Assembly (NCBI GenBank): GCA_004555405.1
Contig: SFIE01000003.1
Span: 1-64,000, forward strand
Direction of reading: 5' to 3'
DNA length: 64,000 bases
DNA from: Subdoligranulum sp.
GTDB lineage: Bacteria; Bacillota; Clostridia; Oscillospirales; Ruminococcaceae
This document shows, one piece after another, positions 16,980 to 25,391 of this stretch. The position numbers were made by a program, and so were the translations under genes. Numbering within the stretch: the first letter of the stretch is position 1; each line of letters starts with the position of its first letter. The notes beneath the pieces are model-generated. The model was not told where the DNA came from and searched no databases. It was given only the letters and a program-made list of their open reading frames with translations.

Positions 16980-17004
16980 GGATACCAGGCCGGGGCCGGT
17001 ATCC
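16980..17004 (-). promoter_or_regulatory. Leader hairpin before pgsB
   Basis: GGATACC/GGTATCC arms with inner GGCC/GGCC pairing form a stable hairpin about 24 bases before the pgsB start, immediately ahead of its ribosome site. There is no T run. It may tune translation or mRNA stability. Confidence 0.45.
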
Positions 17005-17062
17005 CTTTGATGGCTTATTTTTACAGCGGCACACCCTGCCCGGCAGGGCATACTGCAGCTAT

Positions 17063-17120
17063 TCTATAAAAATAATAAGGCATTTTGTGACAAATGACCA
17101 TAGATAAATATGAAAAAAAC
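17063..17120 (-). promoter_or_regulatory. Putative pgsB promoter with degenerate TGAGA-like site
   Basis: On the minus strand TTGTCA (17088-17093) precedes TATAGA (17063-17068) with a long 19-bp spacer. Directly upstream, plus-strand ATAGATAAATATGAAAAAAA (17100-17119) resembles the GGT boxes (17 of 21 positions when one further base is included) but is inverted relative to the gene. The call is weak. Confidence 0.35.
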
Positions 17121-17214
17121 AAATTTTCGCGGCTTTTCCCCGCCGGGCGGCTGCCTTTTTTCCGTGCCGTTTTTCTCTGTGCCCTGTGCCGGAATGTAAA
17201 ATATCTGTCAAGTC

Positions 17215-17244
17215 ATATCATTCCGCTTCACAGAATGATATAAT
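17215..17244 (+). promoter_or_regulatory. ktrB promoter region with operator-like inverted repeat
   Basis: ATATCATTC (17215-17223) and GAATGATAT (17233-17241) are a perfect 9-bp inverted repeat with a 9-bp gap. The right arm overlaps the TATAAT -10 (17239-17244). A repressor bound here would block the promoter. No good -35 is visible. Apart from the pgsB leader and promoter, the rest of 16957-17304 has no gene. Confidence 0.6.
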
Positions 17245-17304
17245 ATCCATGCGCTGATTTTTGCAAACGCATCACGCCTTTGTTTTAGGCCGAAAGGAAT
17301 TGTT

Positions 17305-18639
17305 ATGCTTCGTTTTCCCCTGCCAAAAAAACGGCTCTCCTCGTTTCAGGTGATCATTGCGGGGTTTGCCGCTGTTGATTTTTTGGGCGCACTGCTTCTG
17401 GTGCTGCCCATTTCTGCCCGGGCGCGCTGCCTTACGCCGTTTTCCGAGGCACTGTTCACCTCCACCTCGGCCCTGTGCGTGACCGGCCTTGCCGTGCAGG
17501 ACACCGGCAGCTACTGGTCTGCCTTTGGGCAGTGCGTGATCCTGCTGCTGATCCAGATCGGCGGCTTGGGCGTGATCACCATTGCCGCCGCCTTTGCACT
17601 TTTGTCCGGCCGAAAGATCTCGCTGATGCAGCGCAGCACCCTGCAGGAAGCCTCCGGCGCGCCGCAGGTGGGCGGCATTGTGCGCCTTACCGGCTTTATC
17701 CTGCGCGCCACCCTGTTTTTTGAGCTGGCGGGCGCAGTGCTGCTTTTGCCGGTGTTCTGTGCCGACTTTGGGCCAAAAGGCATTTTTTACGCCGTGTTTC
17801 ACTCGATTTCAGCTTTCTGCAACGCCGGGTTTGATCTGCTGGGCACCGCCGATGCCCGCTTTGTTTCGCTTACCCGGTATGCCCATCACCCCTATGTGGT
17901 GCTGGTGATCACGGCGCTGATCATCTGCGGTTCGCTGGGCTTTCTCACCTGGGAGGATATCCGGGTGCATCGGCTGCATCTGCACCGCTACCGGATGCAA
18001 AGCAAGGTGATTCTGGCGGTCAACGCGCTGCTGCTGGTGCTGCCCGCTTTGTACTTTTTCTGCTTTGAATTTACGGCGGGCCCCGTGCAAAGCCGCGCGC
18101 TGCTTTCCTGGTTTCAGGCGGTAACGCCCCGCACCGCCGGGTTCAACACTGCCGATCTTGCCGCCATGCGCTCGCCATCCCAGGCGCTGATGGTGGCGCT
18201 GATGCTTTTGGGCGGTGCGCCGGGCTCCACGGCAGGCGGCATGAAGATCACCACGCTGGCGGTTCTTTTAGCCAATATGCTGGCCACCTTCCGCCGCCGC
18301 AAGGATGCCGAATTCTTTGGGCGGCGCATGGACACTTCCGCCGTGAAAAACGCCGCCACCATTGCCGAAATGTATATGCTGGTGTTCTTTTTAGGCTCTC
18401 TTGCCATTGCCACCGCCGAGGGGCTGCCCATGTCGGTGTGTATGTTTGAAACCGCTTCTGCCGTGGCCACGGTGGGCCTTACCTTGGGCATCACGCCGCA
18501 GCTGGGGCTGTTTTCGCAGTGCATTCTGATCGTATTGATGTTCTGGGGGCGCGTGGGCGCACTCACGCTGATTTACGCCGCCTTTGGCCGCACTCCGGCC
18601 CATTCGCGCCTGCCGCAGGAAAAAATCGCCGTTGGGTAA
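17305..18639 (+). CDS. ktrB: Potassium uptake channel subunit KtrB
   Basis: The 444-residue member of the SKT (Trk/Ktr) superfamily shows all four pore loops with their filter glycines: TSALCVTGLAV, ISAFCNAGFDL, PRTAGFNTAD and SAVATVGLTLG. Its length matches KtrB (about 440-450). It forms the sodium-dependent potassium channel gated by the KtrA ring, whose gene follows 70 bp downstream. GCCGAAAGGAATTGTT precedes the ATG. It is divergent from the pgs operon. Confidence 0.94.
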   Translation: MLRFPLPKKRLSSFQVIIAGFAAVDFLGALLLVLPISARARCLTPFSEALFTSTSALCVTGLAVQDTGSYWSAFGQCVILLLIQIGGLGVITIAAAFALLSGRKISLMQRSTLQEASGAPQVGGIVRLTGFILRATLFFELAGAVLLLPVFCADFGPKGIFYAVFHSISAFCNAGFDLLGTADARFVSLTRYAHHPYVVLVITALIICGSLGFLTWEDIRVHRLHLHRYRMQSKVILAVNALLLVLPALYFFCFEFTAGPVQSRALLSWFQAVTPRTAGFNTADLAAMRSPSQALMVALMLLGGAPGSTAGGMKITTLAVLLANMLATFRRRKDAEFFGRRMDTSAVKNAATIAEMYMLVFFLGSLAIATAEGLPMSVCMFETASAVATVGLTLGITPQLGLFSQCILIVLMFWGRVGALTLIYAAFGRTPAHSRLPQEKIAVG

Positions 18640-18709
18640 AGCCATGGGGCCGCCCGGCTGCAAGTTTTGTTTTGGCCTGTTTTTTACCTATATAAAAAAG
18701 GAGCTTTCC

Positions 18710-19357
18710 ATGAAATCTGTTCTTTTGATCGGTTTGGGCCGCTTTGGCCGCCACATTGCACAGCAGCTGAACGAGCTGGGCCATCAGGTGATGGCCGTTG
18801 ACTCCAACGAGGAGCGGGTGAATCAGGTGCTTTCGTTTGTCACCAACGCCCAGATCGGCGACAGCACCAACGCCGACTTTCTGCGCTCTCTCGGCATTCG
18901 CAATTTTGATGTGTGCCTCGTTACCATCGGCAGCAATTTTCAGAACTCTCTGGAGACTACCTCGCTTCTCAAAGAACTGGGGGCCAAATTTGTGGTTTCC
19001 CGCGCCGAGCGCGATGTGCAGGCCAAATTTTTGCTGCGCAACGGGGCCGACGAGGTGGTGTATCCCGAAAAGCAGCTGGCCAGGTGGGCTGCCATCCGCT
19101 ACAGCTCGGAGCATATTCTGGACTATATTGAGCTGCAGGACGATCACGCCATTATGGAGGTGACCATTCCGCCCGAATGGGCCGGGCGCAGCATCAGTGA
19201 GCTGAACATCCGCAAGCGCTATCACATCAACATTCTGGCGCTCAAGCGCGGCGGCAAGCTGGATATGAGCATCACGCCCGACACTGTGCTGAGCAGCGAG
19301 GAAACCATGCTGGTGCTGGGCGAATATGCCTCGATCCGAAAATGCTTTTGGCTGTAA
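18710..19357 (+). CDS. ktrA: Potassium uptake regulator KtrA (RCK domains)
   Basis: The 215-residue protein opens with a Rossmann loop (LIGLGRFGRHIAQQL) and VDSNEERVNQ, the RCK_N nucleotide-binding domain. From about residue 135 it has an RCK_C domain (VTIPPEWAGRSISELNIR). KtrA octamers bind ATP/ADP and gate KtrB from the cytosolic face. The ATG at 18710 has AAAAAAGGAGCTTTCC; the open frame reaches back to 18584 inside ktrB and is rejected. A terminator follows at 19384-19419. Confidence 0.93.
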   Translation: MKSVLLIGLGRFGRHIAQQLNELGHQVMAVDSNEERVNQVLSFVTNAQIGDSTNADFLRSLGIRNFDVCLVTIGSNFQNSLETTSLLKELGAKFVVSRAERDVQAKFLLRNGADEVVYPEKQLARWAAIRYSSEHILDYIELQDDHAIMEVTIPPEWAGRSISELNIRKRYHINILALKRGGKLDMSITPDTVLSSEETMLVLGEYASIRKCFWL

Positions 19358-19383
19358 TGGGCCGTAAAATATCGTTTTATCTT

Positions 19384-19419
19384 CCGTGCAGGGTGTTATT
19401 TTCCCTGCACGGTTTTTTA
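19384..19419 (+). terminator. Terminator after ktrA
   Basis: CCGTGCAGGG (19384-19393) and CCCTGCACGG (19403-19412) are perfect arms, followed by TTTTTTAT. Confidence 0.9.
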
Positions 19420-19541
19420 TTTGGCCCCTGCCGCGCGCCGGGTTTTTCCAGTTTTTTCCACATATCTTACACAAGTTCTTCAGCAGCTTTTCAATTTTTG
19501 TTCTTAGAATCTTCTTTGTAATTGAGGAGGTGCGAAAAAGC

Positions 19542-20513
19542 ATGATCGCAGTTGAACATTTAACCAAGCGATACGGCTCTTTCACAGCGGTAGACGATAT
19601 TTCGTTCACCCTTGAGCAGGGCCATATCTATGGTTTTCTGGGCCCCAACGGCGCAGGCAAATCCACGACCATGAACATGATGACGGGCTGCCTTGCCGCC
19701 ACCGCGGGCAGCGTGACCATTGACGGGCTGGATATCTTTGAGCAGGCCCGCGAGGCCAAAAAGCTGCTGGGGTATCTGCCCGAGATCCCGCCGCTGTATC
19801 CCGAGCAAACGCCCGAGGAATACCTGCGCTTTGTGGCTGAGGCCAAGGGCCTGCCCAAGGCGCAGATCGATGCACAGGTGGCCAAGGCCCTGGCCGAGAC
19901 CCGCCTTGAGCCCATGGCGAACCGCCTGATCCGCCATCTTTCCAAGGGCTACCGCCAGCGTGTGGGCATTGCCCAGGCCCTTTTGGGTGACCCCCACTAC
20001 ATTATTTTAGACGAGCCCACCGTGGGCCTGGACCCTTTGCAGATCATTGAGATCCGCGATCTGATCCACGAGCTGGGGCAAACCCACACGGTCATTTTAA
20101 GCTCGCACATTCTCAGCGAGGTGCAGGCCATCTGCGAAAGCGTGCTGATCATTGCGCACGGCAAGCTGGTGGCCTTTGACACCCCGCAGAATCTGGAAAA
20201 CCGCCTTACCAGCGGCGGCCGCCTGACCCTGAGCGCCGATTGCTCTGCCGAGGCGCTGCACCGCATTCTGGCCGCCGTGCCCGCTGTTTGCGATTGCAGG
20301 CTTCTGACAGCCGAGGAGGGCCGCTGCAAGGCACAGCTGGAGATCACCGGCGATGCCGCTGAGGCCTGCAGGGCGCTGTTTTTTGCGTTTGCCAAGGCCG
20401 AAACCGCCATTTTGCAGCTTACGCCCGAAAAGGCCGATCTGGAAAATATCTTTATCGAACTGACCGATGCCCAGCCCGATGGAAAGGAGCCCCGCCATGA
20501 AAGCGATCTTTAA
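19542..20513 (+). CDS. ABC-2 type exporter ATPase (GldA-like)
   Basis: The 323-residue ABC ATPase has Walker A GPNGAGKST (about 36-44), signature LSKGYRQRVG and Walker B YIILDEPTVGLDP, plus a C-terminal extension of about 100 residues. It is the first gene of a four-gene overlapping cluster with an ABC-2 permease, a GldG-like protein and a DUF4340 protein, a common bacterial arrangement of unknown cargo related to the Gld/Nos exporters. The ATG at 19542 is set by GAGGAGGTG; the frame open from 19386 includes the ktrA terminator and is rejected. It overlaps the next gene by 17 bp. Confidence 0.9.
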   Translation: MIAVEHLTKRYGSFTAVDDISFTLEQGHIYGFLGPNGAGKSTTMNMMTGCLAATAGSVTIDGLDIFEQAREAKKLLGYLPEIPPLYPEQTPEEYLRFVAEAKGLPKAQIDAQVAKALAETRLEPMANRLIRHLSKGYRQRVGIAQALLGDPHYIILDEPTVGLDPLQIIEIRDLIHELGQTHTVILSSHILSEVQAICESVLIIAHGKLVAFDTPQNLENRLTSGGRLTLSADCSAEALHRILAAVPAVCDCRLLTAEEGRCKAQLEITGDAAEACRALFFAFAKAETAILQLTPEKADLENIFIELTDAQPDGKEPRHESDL

Positions 20514-21360
20514 GCATGAGCTCAGCCTGTATTCACACGGCCTTCTGGCCTATGTGTTCGGGGCATTTTTGCTGGAGTTCATCGGCCTTGGCGCCATGCT
20601 GTACAACATCAACCGCGCCGTGGCCAATTTTGAATATGCGCTGGGCAGCTTTTGCATCGGCTTTATTGCGCTGGTGCCCCTGCTCACCATGCGTGTGGTG
20701 GCCGAGGAGAAAAAGCAAAAAACCGACCAGCTGCTTTCGCTGCTGCCCATCACCAGCACCGACATTGTGCTGGGCAAATATTTTGCCATGGCCCTTGTGT
20801 TTATTGCGCCCATGCTGGTGGCCTGCGTGTATCCGTTTATCTTTTCGCTGTACGGCGATGTATATCTTCCCAGCGCCTACGGTGCGCTGATCGCGTTTGT
20901 CTTTTTAGGGCTGGCGCTCATTTCCATTGGTATGTTCATTTCCTCGCTCACCGAGTCGCAGGGCATGGCCGCCGGGCTTTGCGTGGCCGCCATGCTGCTG
21001 TGCTACTACGCTTCCTCGCTGGCCGATCAGATCTCGGGCAAATTTGTGAATGTAGTGGTGCTTTTGGTGCTGGGGGGCCTTTTGGCCCTGCTGGCGAACA
21101 AGCTCACAGCCTCGGGCCTTGCGGGCGGCACGGTTTTTGCGCTGTGCGCCGCCGCTGTGGCCGCTGTGGGCATGGCAAAGCCCAGCCTTCTGGAAAGCGC
21201 CGTGCCCACTCTGATGAAAACACTTTCCCCCTTTGAGCGCTTTTACACCTTTGTGAACGGCGTGTTCGATGTTACCGGCATTGTGTATTATATCAGCGTT
21301 GCCGTGTTCTTTTTGTTCTTGTGTGTGCAGTGCTGGGAGAAAAAGAGGTATAACGGATGA
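20497..21360 (+). CDS. ABC-2 type permease (GldF-like)
   Basis: The 287-residue protein has six hydrophobic segments and the typical ABC-2 opening MKAIFKHELSLYSHGLLAYV. A conserved EEKKQKTDQLLSLLPIT block follows the second helix. It should form the membrane pore with the ATPase encoded just before. GGAAAGGAGCCCCGCC precedes the ATG at 20497, which overlaps the ATPase gene. It ends with an ATGA overlap into the GldG-like gene. Confidence 0.88.
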   Translation: MKAIFKHELSLYSHGLLAYVFGAFLLEFIGLGAMLYNINRAVANFEYALGSFCIGFIALVPLLTMRVVAEEKKQKTDQLLSLLPITSTDIVLGKYFAMALVFIAPMLVACVYPFIFSLYGDVYLPSAYGALIAFVFLGLALISIGMFISSLTESQGMAAGLCVAAMLLCYYASSLADQISGKFVNVVVLLVLGGLLALLANKLTASGLAGGTVFALCAAAVAAVGMAKPSLLESAVPTLMKTLSPFERFYTFVNGVFDVTGIVYYISVAVFFLFLCVQCWEKKRYNG

Positions 21361-22811
21361 AAAACTTACAAACCAAATGGCGGCAGCTGCTGGCAGGCAG
21401 CCGCCAGGCGCTTACCACCCGCACAGCCCGGGTGGGCGGCTACAGTTTTTTGCTGGGGCTGATCGTTCTGGCCATTTTAGTGGCCGTGAATGTGCTGGCG
21501 GGGGCGTTGCCCAGCCGGTTTACGCAGTTTGATATTTCCGCTGCGCAGCTGTATTCGCTTACCAGCGACACCAAGGTGGTGGCCACCAATCTGGATGAGG
21601 ATGTGACCATTTACTGGATCTCCCAGGCAGGCAAAGAGGATACCGTGATCCAGAAGCTGCTGGATCGTTATTCCGATCTGACCGATCATATCACGGTGGT
21701 GAAAAAAGACCCCGACACCTACCCCACCTTTGCCAAGCAGTATACCGAGGAGACCGTGCAGAACAACTCTCTGGTGGTGGAGTGCGGCTCCAAAAGCCGC
21801 TATATCGGCTATGATTCCATTTATAATACGGACATGAGCGCCTATTACTCCACCGGCTCGGTTTCGCGCAGCTTTGACGGCGAGGGGCAGATCACCTCGG
21901 CCATCGACTATGTGACCACCGAAACGCTGCCCCAGGTGTATTTGCTGAGCGGCCACGGCGAGGCCGCGCTTTCGGATGCCTTTTCCGGCCAGCTGGAGCG
22001 CGCCAACTATGAAACCGTGAGCGATTTTTCGCTTTTGAATGTGGACGCCGTGCCCGAGGATTGCTCGGCGCTGATCATCAACGCCCCCACCAGCGATATT
22101 TCTGACGAAGAGTTTTCGCTGCTGCGCAGCTATATTTCCGGCGGCGGCAAGGTGCTGGTGTTCTCGGGCCCGCAGCAAAACGGCACACTGACCAATTTAA
22201 CGGCCCTGCTTTCGGATTACGGTGTGAGCGCCGCCGAGGGCATTGTGGTGGACCCTGACCGGGAGCATTACGCCTTTACTGAGCCGTATGTGCTGATGCC
22301 GGACATTGGCGAGAGCGACATCACCGCCCCCCTCACCGAGGGGGCCTATCATGTGATCGTGCCCATTGCCGCCGGCCTTACGCTGAGCGAGGGCAGCACG
22401 GCCACCGCCCTGCTTACCACCTCGGATTCCGCCTTCTCCAAGCTTTCCGGCTACGCCATGACCAGTTACGACCGCGAGGATGACGACCCTGCCGGCCCCT
22501 TCACGCTGGCGGTTTCGGCCGAAAGCGCCCAGGGCGGCAAGCTGGTGTGGGTGGCCAGCGATTACCTGCTGGACGATCTGTACAACTCGTATTCCTCGGG
22601 GGCCAACATGGATCTTGCCATGAACAGCCTTTCCTGGATGATCGGCCAGGCCGATTCCGTAAGCATTCGCTCCAAATCGCTGAACAGCACCTATCTTACC
22701 ATCAGCTCTTCTTCCGCTGCCTGGCTGAAGGTGTGCATGATCGGCATTGTGCCCCTTGCCTTCTTGCTGCTGGGCATTGACGAAGTGATCCGCAGGAGGA
22801 AAATGGTATGA
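21357..22811 (+). CDS. GldG-family ABC transporter auxiliary protein
   Basis: The 484-residue protein has an N-terminal helix (about 30-50) and a large extracytoplasmic domain. Typical blocks are SLTSDTKVVATNLDEDVTIY, a YVTTETLPQVYLLSGHGEAA stretch and SALIINAPTSDISDEE. A C-terminal helix (about 455-475) is followed by a basic tail. It matches the Gldg/IFT52-like domain proteins that accompany ABC-2 exporters. It overlaps its neighbours by four bases on each side. The transported substrate is unknown. Confidence 0.85.
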   Translation: MKNLQTKWRQLLAGSRQALTTRTARVGGYSFLLGLIVLAILVAVNVLAGALPSRFTQFDISAAQLYSLTSDTKVVATNLDEDVTIYWISQAGKEDTVIQKLLDRYSDLTDHITVVKKDPDTYPTFAKQYTEETVQNNSLVVECGSKSRYIGYDSIYNTDMSAYYSTGSVSRSFDGEGQITSAIDYVTTETLPQVYLLSGHGEAALSDAFSGQLERANYETVSDFSLLNVDAVPEDCSALIINAPTSDISDEEFSLLRSYISGGGKVLVFSGPQQNGTLTNLTALLSDYGVSAAEGIVVDPDREHYAFTEPYVLMPDIGESDITAPLTEGAYHVIVPIAAGLTLSEGSTATALLTTSDSAFSKLSGYAMTSYDREDDDPAGPFTLAVSAESAQGGKLVWVASDYLLDDLYNSYSSGANMDLAMNSLSWMIGQADSVSIRSKSLNSTYLTISSSSAAWLKVCMIGIVPLAFLLLGIDEVIRRRKMV

Positions 22812-24163
22812 AACGACAAAAAAATCTTTTGATCCTGGTGGGGGTGCTGGCCGCCCTGTGCGCGGGCATTGCCGCCGTCAAGGGCGTGCAGAAGCATATT
22901 GACAAGGTTTCCACCGTGAGTGAGGATATCCTCAGCATCGACCCTGACACCCTCACCTCCATCCGCTGGACGGTGGGCGGAAAATCCCTCACCTTCGCAA
23001 ATTCGGATTCCGGCTGGCAGCAGCAGGATGACGATGCCTTCCCGGTGGATCAGGATAAAATCAGCGATTTGCTGGATCATTTTGCCCCGCTTACCGCCAG
23101 CTTTGTGATCCACGATGTGACCGACTACAGCCAGTACGGGCTGGATAAGCCCACCGGCACCGTGACATTTTCCACTGCAGACGGCGACACCACCCTGAGC
23201 ATGGGCAGCTTTTCTTCCATGGATGAAAAGCGCTATGTGATGCTGGAAAAAGGCACCGTGTATCTGGTGGACGACGATGTGGAGCAGGCGCTTTCCACCG
23301 ACCACGATACTTTTCTGAAAACCGACAGCGTGCCGGAATATACAAAGATCACCAAGATCAGCCGCACGGGCGAAAACGCCTTCTCGGCGGATTATCTGCC
23401 CGGGGAAACACATTCCTACACCACGGACTACCATTATTACACCGACGACGGCAGCTACACGGCACTTTCGGATGATAAGATCGACACCTTTGTGACCCGC
23501 TTAAAAAATCTGGACTGGAGCGACTACGCCACCTACACGGCCTCTGACTCCTCGCTGGGCGACTACGGCCTTTCCAGCCCCGAGGCCAGCTTTGCCATCG
23601 ACTATGAAACCGATGACGGCAGCGGCAGCTTTACCGTGAGCTTCGGCAAGGCAGGCGAGGATGGCTATTATTGCCGCATGAACGATTCCGCCATTGTGTG
23701 CAGAGTTTCCGAGTCGGACTACACCAGTCTGGCCGGAACCAACGCCAACACCCTGCGCCCGGCGGCCCTGCTTTCGCTGGATTGGGACAAGGTGACCGCG
23801 CTGGACTTCTCTGTGGACGATGTAACCTGCGCCGTTTCCCACAAGGGCAGCAAGTTCCTGTATAACGATGAGGAAACGGATTTTGATGCGGTAAAGAACG
23901 CCGTAAACGCCCTGAATGTGAGCAGCTACAACAGCGAAGCCCCCACCCAGAAGCAGGAGATGGAATTCACCATCTCGCTGGATAACACCAACTATCCCAC
24001 TCTCACCGTTTCGGTGTACCGCTATGACGGCGAAAGCTGTCTGGTGCAGCTGAACGGCGAAACCCAGGGCCTTGTTTCCCGCAGCCAGATCAGCACCCTG
24101 CGCGAGACTGTAACGGCCATTGCCCTTGGCAAGGCCGACAGCGCCGACAGCGCTGCCCAGTAA
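22808..24163 (+). CDS. DUF4340 domain protein of the Gld-type ABC cluster
   Basis: The 451-residue protein has one N-terminal helix (about 7-23) and repeated DUF4340 beta-rich units: SLTFANSDSGWQQQDDDAFP, DYSQYGLDKPTGTVTFS, and a second round with SSLGDYGLSSPEASFAIDY. It is anchored and faces outward. DUF4340 proteins are regularly the last gene of GldA-F-G clusters, as here, and probably form part of the exporter's outer module. A strong bidirectional terminator follows. Confidence 0.85.
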   Translation: MKRQKNLLILVGVLAALCAGIAAVKGVQKHIDKVSTVSEDILSIDPDTLTSIRWTVGGKSLTFANSDSGWQQQDDDAFPVDQDKISDLLDHFAPLTASFVIHDVTDYSQYGLDKPTGTVTFSTADGDTTLSMGSFSSMDEKRYVMLEKGTVYLVDDDVEQALSTDHDTFLKTDSVPEYTKITKISRTGENAFSADYLPGETHSYTTDYHYYTDDGSYTALSDDKIDTFVTRLKNLDWSDYATYTASDSSLGDYGLSSPEASFAIDYETDDGSGSFTVSFGKAGEDGYYCRMNDSAIVCRVSESDYTSLAGTNANTLRPAALLSLDWDKVTALDFSVDDVTCAVSHKGSKFLYNDEETDFDAVKNAVNALNVSSYNSEAPTQKQEMEFTISLDNTNYPTLTVSVYRYDGESCLVQLNGETQGLVSRSQISTLRETVTAIALGKADSADSAAQ

Positions 24164-24194
24164 GCGCCGCGCCAAAAGCCCTGATCAAAAACAA

Positions 24195-24251
24195 AAAGCC
24201 CCCGGATGCTTTTTCTGCCGCAAGGCAGATGGCAAAGCACCCGGGGGCTTT
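24195..24251. terminator. Bidirectional terminator between convergent genes
   Basis: AAAGCCCCCGG (24195-24205) and CCGGGGGCTTT (24241-24251) pair, with an inner GCTTT/AAAGC helix. T-rich tails stand on both strands. It separates the ABC cluster from the rhomboid gene. Confidence 0.85.
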
Positions 24252-24280
24252 GTATATAAGTTTAAAAACGATCTGCTGCC

Positions 24281-24847
24281 TTAGTGTTTTTTCAGCCGGA
24301 AGCCGAACACCGTGCCGCACACGCCGCCGATGATGTGCATAAAGTTGGCCACATTGTCCTGCACAAACAGCATGCCCACCACCTGCTGGCTCAGATACAG
24401 CAGCCCCACCAGGATCATGGTAAGGGGAATGCGCCCCGCCTGCATGCCCGAAAGGCTGGCCAGCATGAGCAGCATAAACACAATGCCGCTTGCGCCCAGA
24501 AGTGCCGTGCCCGGAAAGATCGCGCATTGCAAAACCCCCGAGATCAGCGCCGTGATGGCAATGGCCCCCAGCAGGGTTTTGCTGCCGTATTTTTCTTCCA
24601 TGGGCGGGGCCACCACCAAAAACAGCAGCATATTGCCGATAAAATGGTCCCACCCGGCGTGCCCCAGCACATGTGTGAACAGCCGCACAAAAAACAGCGG
24701 CGAGGTGATCGGTGCGCGGTACACGCTGAACAGCAGCCGATTGCTGACCCCGTTGGTACACACATCCAGCACCAATGCCGCCAGCGATGCAAAAAAGAAT
24801 GTAAGCGTTACCGGTGCGTTGTATTGCAGCCTTTTAGAAAATTTCAT
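24281..24847 (-). CDS. Rhomboid-family intramembrane serine protease
   Basis: The 188-residue protein has about six helices. The catalytic serine lies in GASGIVFML (about Ser122) and the histidine in MHIIGG (about His172). The conserved HVLGHAGWDHFIGNML is the family's H-x-x-x-H-x-x-x-N membrane motif. Rhomboids cleave membrane proteins within or near their helices. It is monocistronic, with its own promoter upstream and a terminator downstream. Confidence 0.9.
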   Translation of the reverse strand: MKFSKRLQYNAPVTLTFFFASLAALVLDVCTNGVSNRLLFSVYRAPITSPLFFVRLFTHVLGHAGWDHFIGNMLLFLVVAPPMEEKYGSKTLLGAIAITALISGVLQCAIFPGTALLGASGIVFMLLMLASLSGMQAGRIPLTMILVGLLYLSQQVVGMLFVQDNVANFMHIIGGVCGTVFGFRLKKH

Positions 24848-24876
24848 TTCCCTTTCCCCCTTTTCCCTATATCATT

Positions 24877-24905
24877 ATTATATAGAGAGAAAAAACTTGG
24901 CGCAA
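24877..24905 (-). promoter_or_regulatory. Promoter of the rhomboid gene
   Basis: On the minus strand TTGCGC (24900-24905), a 17-bp spacer and TATAAT (24877-24882). Confidence 0.7.
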
Positions 24906-24911
24906 GAGGGA

Positions 24912-24940
24912 TTGCACACACCGCCGATCCCGGGTATGAT
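24912..24940 (+). promoter_or_regulatory. Promoter of the thioesterase-DUF1653-deformylase operon
   Basis: TTGCAC (24912-24917), a 17-bp spacer and TATGAT (24935-24940), 46 bp before the start codon. Confidence 0.65.
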
Positions 24941-24986
24941 ACATACAAAGTGAAATGCTGCCAAGCAGCCACAGGGAGGATGCACT

Positions 24987-25391
24987 ATGAACGAACAGGA
25001 AAAAAAGCTTTATGAGCAGGGCAACCCGTTTTTGGACTATAACCACATTAAAGTGGTTTCGGCCAGCCCCGACCGCGCCGAAATGGCCGTGGAGCTGGTG
25101 CCCGAGTCGCGCAATCTTTACGGCTTTATGCACGGCGGGCTGATCTACACCCTGCTGGAATGCACGGCGGGCCTTGCCGCCCGGCAGGATGGCCGCCGCT
25201 ATGTGACCCAGAGCAGCCATATCAATTTTTTAACCAACTGCAGGCAGGGCACCGTGCGCGCCGTGGCACAGGCCGTGCGCCGCGGGCGGCAGCTGGCGGT
25301 GTTCCGCGTGCAGGTGCTGGCCGAGGACGGCAAGCTGATGGCCGACGGCACCGTGGATATGTTCTGCACGGGGGACGCCGCGCATGAATGA
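24987..25391 (+). CDS. PaaI-type hotdog-fold thioesterase
   Basis: The 134-residue single hotdog domain has the PaaI/4HBT signature LYGFMHGGLIYTLLECTAGL (about residues 46-65; HGG followed by the catalytic acidic residue Glu60). QSSHINFLTNCRQGTV forms the central strand region. It hydrolyses acyl-CoA thioesters; the substrate is unknown. Its GGGAGGATGCACT ribosome site fixes the start. It overlaps the DUF1653 gene by eight bases. A second, related thioesterase lies at 57.5 kb. Confidence 0.88.
   Translation: MNEQEKKLYEQGNPFLDYNHIKVVSASPDRAEMAVELVPESRNLYGFMHGGLIYTLLECTAGLAARQDGRRYVTQSSHINFLTNCRQGTVRAVAQAVRRGRQLAVFRVQVLAEDGKLMADGTVDMFCTGDAAHE

Noticed and set aside
17100..17300. Possible c-di-AMP (ydaO) riboswitch before ktrB
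   Set aside because: The distance from the -10 to the start codon is only about 60 bases, too short for the aptamer, and no conserved elements are seen.
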